Shown: piece after piece, positions 5,725 to 10,116 of the stretch
Position numbering within the stretch: the stretch's first letter is position 1
Layout: each line of letters starts with the position of its first letter
Assembly (NCBI GenBank): GCA_030612385.1
Contig: JAUWNZ010000028.1
Coordinates: forward strand, 1-10,116
Reading direction: 5' to 3'
DNA: 10,116 nucleotides
DNA from: Pseudomonadota bacterium
Lineage (GTDB): Bacteria; Desulfobacterota; Syntrophia; Syntrophales; JADFWA01
Notes under the pieces: model-generated
The model's database searches: none
The model's input: the letters and a program-made list of their open reading frames with translations, nothing else
What the model was told of the DNA's origin: nothing
Made by a program: the position numbers and the translations under genes

Positions 5725-6714
5725 GTGGCAAAAAAACGGATACTAAGCGGAATGCGCCCCACAGGAAAACTTCATCTCGGCAATCTTCATGGGGCATTGG
5801 AAAACTGGGTTGAGCTTCAGAACAATAGTGATTTTGAGCGCTTCTATTTTGTTGCTGACTGGCATGCATTGACCAGTGACTACAGCGATAGCAGTTGTAT
5901 CAAGGAAAATACGACAGATATGATTATCAACTGGCTCAGTGTGGGCTTGGATCCGACCAGGGCTACGATGTTTATTCAGTCCAGCATAAAGGAACATGCT
6001 GAACTTTTTCTTATCCTTTCCATGATAACCCCCCTCTCCTGGTTAGAGAGGAATCCGACCTATAAAGAGATGAAAACAGAGCTGGCCGATAAGGATCTCT
6101 CGACTTTTGGATTCTTGGGGTATCCGGTGCTTCAGGCTGCGGATATTATCATGTACAAGGCAAACGGGGTGCCTGTAGGCGTGGATCAGCTTCCTCACGT
6201 GGAGCTGACACGCGAGATAGCGAGAAGGTTCAATTTTTTATATAGAGAGGTATTTCCCATTCCGGAACCTCTTCTTACGAACGTTCCCAAGTTGCTTGGC
6301 ATTGACGGGAGGAAGATGAGCAAATCTTATGAAAACTCAATCTATCTTACCGACAGAGGCAATGTCCTGGGGGAAAAAATCGGCAGTATGTTTACCGATC
6401 CCCAAAGAATGCGAAAGAGTGACCCGGGGGAGCCTGCTTTGTGCAATGTCTTTGCATTCCATCGAATTTATTCGCCACCCGAAGAAGTAGATGAAATATC
6501 AATGGAGTGCAAGAGGGCGGGCATAGGTTGTGTTGAGTGCAAGAGACGTCTTGCCGATAGAATATCAGAAAAGATGAAACCGGTTCACGATCGTCAGGAC
6601 TATTACCGGCATCACCTGAAAGAGGTGTGGGAAATAATTGCCGAGGGAAATATCAGGGCCGGCAATATTGCCCGTATGACGATGGAAGAGATAAGGGAAT
6701 CCATAAAGATTTAG
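5725..6714 (+). CDS. trpS: Tryptophanyl-tRNA synthetase
   Basis: Cytoplasmic class Ic aminoacyl-tRNA synthetase that charges tRNA(Trp) with tryptophan using ATP. The 329-residue length is normal for bacterial TrpS. The HIGH-type signature is TGKLHLGN at 13-20 and the KMSKS loop is at 197-201 (GRKMSKSYENS). Between them are FVADWHALT (42-50), the family segment QAADIIMYKA (137-146) and VGVDQLPHVELTREIARRFN (151-170). The C-terminal helical part contains AGIGCVECKR (265-274), as in many bacterial TrpS. The GTG start at 5725 has AAGGAGA four bases upstream (5714-5720), directly abutting the right end of the repeat. A palindromic repeat separates it from scpA, so the two may be separate transcripts although they share a strand. 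Confidence 0.97.
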   Translation: MAKKRILSGMRPTGKLHLGNLHGALENWVELQNNSDFERFYFVADWHALTSDYSDSSCIKENTTDMIINWLSVGLDPTRATMFIQSSIKEHAELFLILSMITPLSWLERNPTYKEMKTELADKDLSTFGFLGYPVLQAADIIMYKANGVPVGVDQLPHVELTREIARRFNFLYREVFPIPEPLLTNVPKLLGIDGRKMSKSYENSIYLTDRGNVLGEKIGSMFTDPQRMRKSDPGEPALCNVFAFHRIYSPPEEVDEISMECKRAGIGCVECKRRLADRISEKMKPVHDRQDYYRHHLKEVWEIIAEGNIRAGNIARMTMEEIRESIKI

Positions 6715-6776
6715 TCAGGTTAGGAACGGGGACGAAATAACTTCACCAACCATAAATATAAAAAAATTTTGATACT

Positions 6777-6856
6777 CGTAGGGGCAACCCCCTGTGGTTG
6801 CCCGGCATTGTATGGTCAATTTGTAATCGGGCAGGCACAGGGGCCTTGCCCCTACG
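6777..6856. repeat. GC-rich palindromic repeat between trpS and scpA
   Basis: The arms CGTAGGGGCAACCCCCTGTG (6777-6796, continuing to 6804) and 6828-6856 (ending GGGGCCTTGCCCCTACG) are inverted copies with a few mismatches, giving an 80-base element of CGTAGGGGCA...TGCCCCTACG type. GGTCAA (6814-6819, inside) and TTGACC (6861-6866, just outside) form a further complementary pair. It could act as a transcription-dampening stem, but there is no T run, so I do not call it a terminator. The remaining gap holds only AT-rich sequence. Confidence 0.75.
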
Positions 6857-6884
6857 ACCGTTGACCACTTGACGATATCCGAAT

Positions 6885-7601
6885 ATGAGTTATGAAATCA
6901 AGCTTGATATTTTTGAAGGTCCCCTGGATCTCTTATTATATCTCATAAAAAAGAATGAGATTAATATTTATGATATACCAATAACACTTATCACGGAACA
7001 GTATTTGAAGCATTTAGAGATTATGAAATCTCTGAATTTCGATCTTGCCGGGGAATATCTGCTACTCGCATCTACTCTGACTCATATAAAATCAAAGATG
7101 CTTCTACCGGTTCAGGAGAATGGGGAAAAGGATGAAGCGGACCCGCGGGAAGATATTGTAAGACAGCTTTTGGAGTATCAGGCCTTTAAAAAGGCGGCCA
7201 TGAATCTGGATAACAGAAGTTTGCTGGGAAGGGATGTTTTTAAAAGAGGGGGTATCATCTGTGATATGCCCGATACAAAAGAAATAAGTCTTGGGGAAGT
7301 TGGAGTATTCGAGCTTGTAAAGGCCTTTAGGGAGATTTTGACTCCTATAGAAGAGGAGGAATTTCTGAAAATTGATGTCGACAGGATGTCTCTGTCCGAC
7401 AGGATAAATGAGATCATGGAAATGCTTGCCGGTCAAAGCTCCCTGACTTTCACGGACTTGATGGGAGAGAGGACCGATCGAAGGGGGATAATATATACCT
7501 TTCTTGCAATCCTGGAACTGATGAAATTAAGGATGGTCAGCGCCCATCAGATGGATTCTTTTGGAATGATAAGAATATTTCCTGTGGCGGCTGAGCGGTA
7601 A
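6885..7601 (+). CDS. scpA: Segregation and condensation protein A (kleisin ScpA)
   Basis: Kleisin subunit that bridges the SMC dimer and recruits ScpB in the bacterial condensin complex on the nucleoid. At 238 residues it has the typical size. The N-terminal SMC-head-binding part has the family signature YEIKLDIFEGPLDLLLYLIKK (about 3-23) followed by INIYDIPITLITEQYL (27-41). DLAGEYLLLASTLTHIKSKMLLP (53-75) is the conserved helix before the acidic linker (79-90, rich in E/D). The C-terminal winged-helix part includes LTFTDLM and FLAILELMKL (187-215). The ATG at 6885 has no strong ribosome binding site. Eight bases separate its stop from scpB, so the two are co-translated. Confidence 0.96.
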   Translation: MSYEIKLDIFEGPLDLLLYLIKKNEINIYDIPITLITEQYLKHLEIMKSLNFDLAGEYLLLASTLTHIKSKMLLPVQENGEKDEADPREDIVRQLLEYQAFKKAAMNLDNRSLLGRDVFKRGGIICDMPDTKEISLGEVGVFELVKAFREILTPIEEEEFLKIDVDRMSLSDRINEIMEMLAGQSSLTFTDLMGERTDRRGIIYTFLAILELMKLRMVSAHQMDSFGMIRIFPVAAER

Positions 7602-7609
7602 CAAGACAG

Positions 7610-8131
7610 ATGAAGGATGTGAAAGCTGTTATAGAGGCCATTATTTTCGCTTCTGAGTCCCCTCTTACTGTTGGTAAAATCAGGGAGGTTCTGGGAGAAA
7701 TTGAAAGGAATGAGATAATAGCTGCTCTTCATAATCTAATGGTGGAATATAATGAAAGGAATGGAGGATTTTACCTTAAAGAGGTTGCGGGGGGGGTCCA
7801 GTTCAGGACAAGGGATGATCTTGGTGTGTGGGTAAAACAACTAAAAAGAACAAGACCGGCGAAGCTCTTCCCCGCTGCCATGGAGACACTTGCGGTGGTT
7901 GCATACAGGCAGCCGGTTGTAAAGTCAGAGATAGACAGAGTGAGGGGCGTGGATGCCGGCGGGGCGCTGAGTGGACTTTTGGAAAAAGAACTTGTGAGAA
8001 TGGTTGGACGAAAGGATGTGCCGGGCAGACCGATACTTTACGGCACCACAAAGAAGTTTCTTGAAGTATTTGATCTAAAGAGCCTGTCAGAACTGCCGAC
8101 GGTGCCGGAATTAAAAGAGTTATCGGAATAA
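7610..8131 (+). CDS. scpB: Segregation and condensation protein B (ScpB)
   Basis: Second accessory subunit of SMC-ScpAB condensin; it dimerises and binds the middle of ScpA to control the SMC ring. The 173 residues form two winged-helix domains. The first (about 1-80) contains VIEAIIFASESPLTVGKIRE (7-26). The second (about 85-160) contains AAMETLAVVAYRQPVVKSEI and the conserved GRPILYGTTKKFLEVFDLKS (139-158), a reliable ScpB hallmark. The start eight bases after scpA has only a weak binding site, consistent with translational coupling. Its stop lies six bases before the next gene. Confidence 0.96.
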   Translation: MKDVKAVIEAIIFASESPLTVGKIREVLGEIERNEIIAALHNLMVEYNERNGGFYLKEVAGGVQFRTRDDLGVWVKQLKRTRPAKLFPAAMETLAVVAYRQPVVKSEIDRVRGVDAGGALSGLLEKELVRMVGRKDVPGRPILYGTTKKFLEVFDLKSLSELPTVPELKELSE

Positions 8132-8137
8132 TTTGTT

Positions 8138-8857
8138 ATGCCTGAACGTCTTCAAAAGATAATTGCTGCCGCCGGTGTTGCCTCCAGGCGGGCAGCCGAA
8201 AAGCTTATCAGTATGGGCAGGGTAAGTGTGAATGGCAAAGTTGTAACGCGACTTGGCACCAGGGTGGATGCTCAAAAGAACGAGATACGCGTGGATGGGA
8301 AACTGATATCTACAGAGATATCAAAAGTATATGTTATGCTGAATAAGCCGAAAGGATATATAACGTCTCTCAGTGATCCAGAGGGAAGACCGATTGTGAC
8401 CGGTTTACTCTACGATGTGAGTGAAAGGGTTTTTCCAGTGGGAAGGCTTGATTATGATTCGGAAGGTTTGCTGCTGATGACAAATGACGGCGATTTTGCA
8501 CAGAAGCTCCATCACCCCAAATTCGCTATTCCAAAGACTTATATGGTTAAGGTTAAGGGGAATCTTACAAGTGAGGAGATTCGCGCCGTAAGATGTGGTG
8601 TGGAAATCGATCATAAGAAGCTCATGCCGGATGAGATCGAACCTGGAAAGATTAACAGTAAGAGCTGCTGGGTCAAGTTGACTATTCTGGAAGGAAGGAA
8701 CAGGATTATCCGAAGGGTTTTTGAGTCGATAGGTCATCCTGTCACAAGGCTGATAAGGGTTGCTATATCGGATGTTCATCTTGGGGCGTTGAGAGCCGGG
8801 GAATACAGACACTTGCAAAAAGAGGAGATTAAGAGATTGTTGTCTCTTTCAGAGTAA
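8138..8857 (+). CDS. rluB: 23S rRNA pseudouridine synthase, RsuA/RluB family
   Basis: Isomerises a uridine in rRNA to pseudouridine. The 239-residue product starts with an S4 RNA-binding domain (about 1-55: ERLQKIIAAAGVASRRAAEKLI and RVSVNGKVV). The catalytic domain follows, with KPKGYITSLSD (70-80), the active-site loop GRLDYDSEGLLLMTNDG (102-118, catalytic D105) and the C-terminal EGRNRIIRRVFESIGHPVTRLIR (185-207). Family and reaction are certain. The choice of RluB (position 2605 type in E. coli numbering) over RsuA or RluE rests on the scpA-scpB neighbourhood, where an RluB is the common partner. It is the last gene of the scpA-scpB-rluB unit; the stop codon is followed at once by a palindromic repeat. 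Confidence 0.93.
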   Translation: MPERLQKIIAAAGVASRRAAEKLISMGRVSVNGKVVTRLGTRVDAQKNEIRVDGKLISTEISKVYVMLNKPKGYITSLSDPEGRPIVTGLLYDVSERVFPVGRLDYDSEGLLLMTNDGDFAQKLHHPKFAIPKTYMVKVKGNLTSEEIRAVRCGVEIDHKKLMPDEIEPGKINSKSCWVKLTILEGRNRIIRRVFESIGHPVTRLIRVAISDVHLGALRAGEYRHLQKEEIKRLLSLSE

Positions 8858-9035
8858 CTACTCACGTAGTCAGGCTGAAGCTGTTTAGACTGAAGGCTGA
8901 AGGGGCAAGAAGAGCGCTATTGCGGTGCTTTGGCGGAGAAACGGTAGGTTCTTGTACCAAACATGACTTCAAAATTCGCAGTATTCCCGCTTTTTCCTAA
9001 CAGTCTTCAGCCTACAGCCTATCCACCTGAGTAGT
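8857..9035. repeat. Diverged palindromic element related to the one before trpS
   Basis: Outer arms ACTACTCA (8857-8864) and TGAGTAGT (9028-9035) enclose inverted tracts. The left tract reads GTTTAGACTGAAGGCTGAAGG and the right tract, 8996-9020, reads CCTAACAGTCTTCAGCC. The TGAAGGCTGAAGG unit is shared with the ends of the 5498-5713 element. Pairing is imperfect, so this is an old or degenerate member. It fills most of the gap between rluB and the IHF/HU gene. Confidence 0.6.
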
Positions 9036-9049
9036 CGCTCGAAATTGTC

Positions 9050-9079
9050 TTGACATAGATATTGGAAAGTGGATAGGAT
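9050..9079 (+). promoter_or_regulatory. Promoter of the IHF-beta/HU gene
   Basis: A perfect -35 TTGACA (9050-9055) is followed after 18 bases by TAGGAT (9074-9079), a four-of-six match to the -10 consensus. It sits just outside the palindromic element and would give a leader of roughly 40 bases. It implies that this gene is transcribed independently of scpAB-rluB. Confidence 0.6.
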
Positions 9080-9128
9080 GCCACCTTAATTGTTGTAATT
9101 GCGATGGACTATTTAAAGGGGAGGTGTG

Positions 9129-9422
9129 ATGAATAAATCTGATTTAATTCAGGGTTTGGTGAAGTTAACGGGACAGAAAGAGAATATGAGTGAGAAGAAA
9201 GTTACAGAGGTTGTCAATCTGATTTTCAAGAGTTTTACCGATGAGCTTAAAAGAGGTGGAAGGGTAGAGATCAGGGGTTTTGGAAGCTTTGTTGTAAGGG
9301 AGTATGACTCTTACATTGGAAGAAATCCAAAGACTGGAAGCAACATTAAGGTGACCGCAAAGAGACTACCCTTTTTTAAGGTTGGCAAAGAACTCAGGGA
9401 AAACGTCAATTCCAGTAAGTAA
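9129..9422 (+). CDS. ihfB: IHF-beta/HU-type DNA-bending protein
   Basis: Small nucleoid protein that binds the minor groove as a dimer and bends DNA. The ATG at 9129 is used because GGGAGG (9119-9124) is four bases away; the in-frame GTG at 9126 would be too close. The 97-residue product has the dimerising helices (1-40, MNKSDLIQGLVKLTG onward), the RGFGSF motif (49-54), the DNA-inserting arm GRNPKTG with its proline (64-70), and the closing PFFKVGKELRENV (81-93). The first half of the arm and the KELRENVN tail resemble IhfB more than HU, but the two are not always separable by eye. IHF-type proteins also assist many recombination systems; no link to the integron is shown here. Confidence 0.9.
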   Translation: MNKSDLIQGLVKLTGQKENMSEKKVTEVVNLIFKSFTDELKRGGRVEIRGFGSFVVREYDSYIGRNPKTGSNIKVTAKRLPFFKVGKELRENVNSSK

Positions 9423-9799
9423 CGCCCGGTTCTGAAAAAAAATTAATCCTCCAACCAGACCTCTTTAATTTTTCAAGGCTACGATATAACATATTGGCTT
9501 TATTGGTAATTTCCAATCTTAGTAAAATTTGACATTCTGACGTTTTTGTATTTTTCAAGTATAATAGTTTCAATATGTTACGAATCTTAAAATGTCCAAA
9601 AAACATAAGTAACATAAAGAAGACAGTCTCGTAAAAAGTCAAAATACACACAATTTTGTCATTCCCGTGGAAACGGGAATCCAGTTTTTTCAAGTACTTA
9701 GCCTTCTATAGATTCCCGCCTACGCGGGAATGACAGACTTTTTACGAGTCCATCAAAGAAAATTTGTAGAAGTCTGCCAACAATATTCCATCCGATAAA
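9423..9799. other. AT-rich intergenic stretch with a promoter-like site and a repeat
   Basis: About 380 bases without a gene. CTGACG (9537-9542) and a perfect TATAAT (9560-9565) are 17 bases apart and form a good plus-strand promoter. Downstream, ATG TCC AAA AAA CAT AAG TAA (about 9592) stops at once, and the extended repeat begins at 9626. The promoter may once have served a gene now broken by the repeat. No terminator for the IHF/HU gene is convincing. Confidence 0.5.
9626..9750. mobile_element. MITE-like element with nested inverted repeats
   Basis: Outer ends TCGTAAAAAGTC (9629-9640) and GACTTTTTACGA (9736-9747) are perfect complements, and 14 of 15 bases match when the pairing is extended to 9626-9640 and 9736-9750. 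Inside lies a second copy (9658-9734) of the GTCATTCCC...GGGAATGAC repeat also found at 4093-4161. Its tips differ from the first copy (CCCGT-GGAA-ACGGG and CCCGC-CTAC-GCGGG), and the changes keep the stems paired. Confidence 0.8.
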
Positions 9800-10060
9800 A
9801 TGAGAGATAAGAATTGGAAGGCCGATAGAAGATGCACTATTCGGATCAGGCAGCTGTCATTATTGAGAGTCAATCTTGACAAGATCGATAGGCCCGGTAT
9901 TAAGATTGCTGAGACACTGGATGAGCTGGAACAGGCATTTTATATGCCACCATCTCCGGTGGGGTATAAAACCCCACCCTACAATTTACTCGTTCCCATG
10001 CTCCTGCCCTGCCGTTATCCCGAAAAACAAGCTGAACAATGGCAAAGAATGTTGTTATAG
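9800..10060 (+). pseudogene. Remnant resembling a FeeM-type N-acyl amino acid synthase start
   Basis: An 86-residue frame with no ribosome binding site. The segment VNLDKIDRPGIKIAETLDELEQAF (residues 24-47) resembles the entry to the GNAT fold of FeeM-like N-acyl amino acid synthases, which normally continue with a LVY-x-x-Y-type helix and a GY motif. Instead the frame enters PPSPVGYKTPPYN, which is encoded by a GC-rich hairpin (9948-9978), and then sequence with no recognised similarity. I therefore read it as a gene fragment interrupted by a short palindrome. The family assignment is tentative. The frame end at 10060 is real, not the window edge. Confidence 0.35.
9948..9978. repeat. Small GC-rich hairpin, REP-like
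   Basis: GGTGGGG (9958-9964) pairs with CCCCACC (9972-9978) across TATAAAA. CCACC (9948-9952) can compete by pairing with GGTGG (9958-9962). The two mutually exclusive stems lie inside the FeeM-like fragment and alter its protein sequence. Confidence 0.5.
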
Positions 10061-10116
10061 ATTACTTTATGAAAACTATAACAATAAAACAAGAATTAAG
10101 AAAAGAAAAAAACTTA

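Noticed and set aside
6777..6856. Rho-independent terminator for trpS
   Set aside because: The stem is long and GC-rich but is not followed by a T run, and its form fits a dispersed repeat.
8405..8818. 137-residue minus-strand open frame
   Set aside because: It lies wholly antisense to rluB, whose domains and catalytic loop are clear.
1..10116. CRISPR array, rRNA or tRNA genes
   Set aside because: No evenly spaced direct repeats and no recognisable rRNA or tRNA sequence were seen on either strand.

Overview
The window reads as part of a chromosome from a deltaproteobacterium-like organism (Desulfobacterota sense). This is inferred from the gene order trpS, scpA, scpB, an RsuA/RluB pseudouridine synthase and an IHF-beta/HU gene. 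It is also inferred from the many short palindromic intergenic repeats and a long integron integrase. No rRNA or tRNA gene is present, so the lineage is not directly proven.

Positions 1-3342 form a chromosomal integron. A 440-residue tyrosine recombinase with the integron-specific insertion (intI, 2020-3342, + strand) faces away from a set of AT-rich minus-strand cassettes at 1-1846. This is the usual head-to-head geometry. Going outward from intI, the cassettes carry: a secreted cysteine-rich small protein (1504-1725); a 284-residue protein with a HEPN-type R-x4-H motif, a candidate toxin or defence ribonuclease (528-1382); a clear attC site (377-461); a 64-residue acidic protein whose frame is broken at a run of seven A (163-358); a second attC-like site (73-167); and the start of another cassette at the window edge.

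Positions 3343-4742 are mostly decayed sequence. They hold a frameshifted TPM-domain protein remnant, two palindromic repeat elements and a cluster of small hairpins.

Positions 4743-9422 carry housekeeping genes: the nucleotidyltransferase head of a tRNA CCA/A-adding (polyA polymerase family) protein that appears truncated, trpS, the tight scpA-scpB-rluB operon (condensin partner subunits plus a 23S rRNA pseudouridine synthase), and an IHF-beta-like DNA-bending protein with its own promoter. Almost every gap between these genes is filled by a palindromic, MITE-like repeat. One with perfect 26-bp ends sits between the nucleotidyltransferase fragment and trpS, ends one base before the trpS ribosome binding site, and may supply its promoter.

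Positions 9423-10116 hold a promoter-like site, another palindromic repeat with extended ends, and a short remnant resembling the start of a FeeM-type N-acyl amino acid synthase, interrupted by a GC-rich hairpin.
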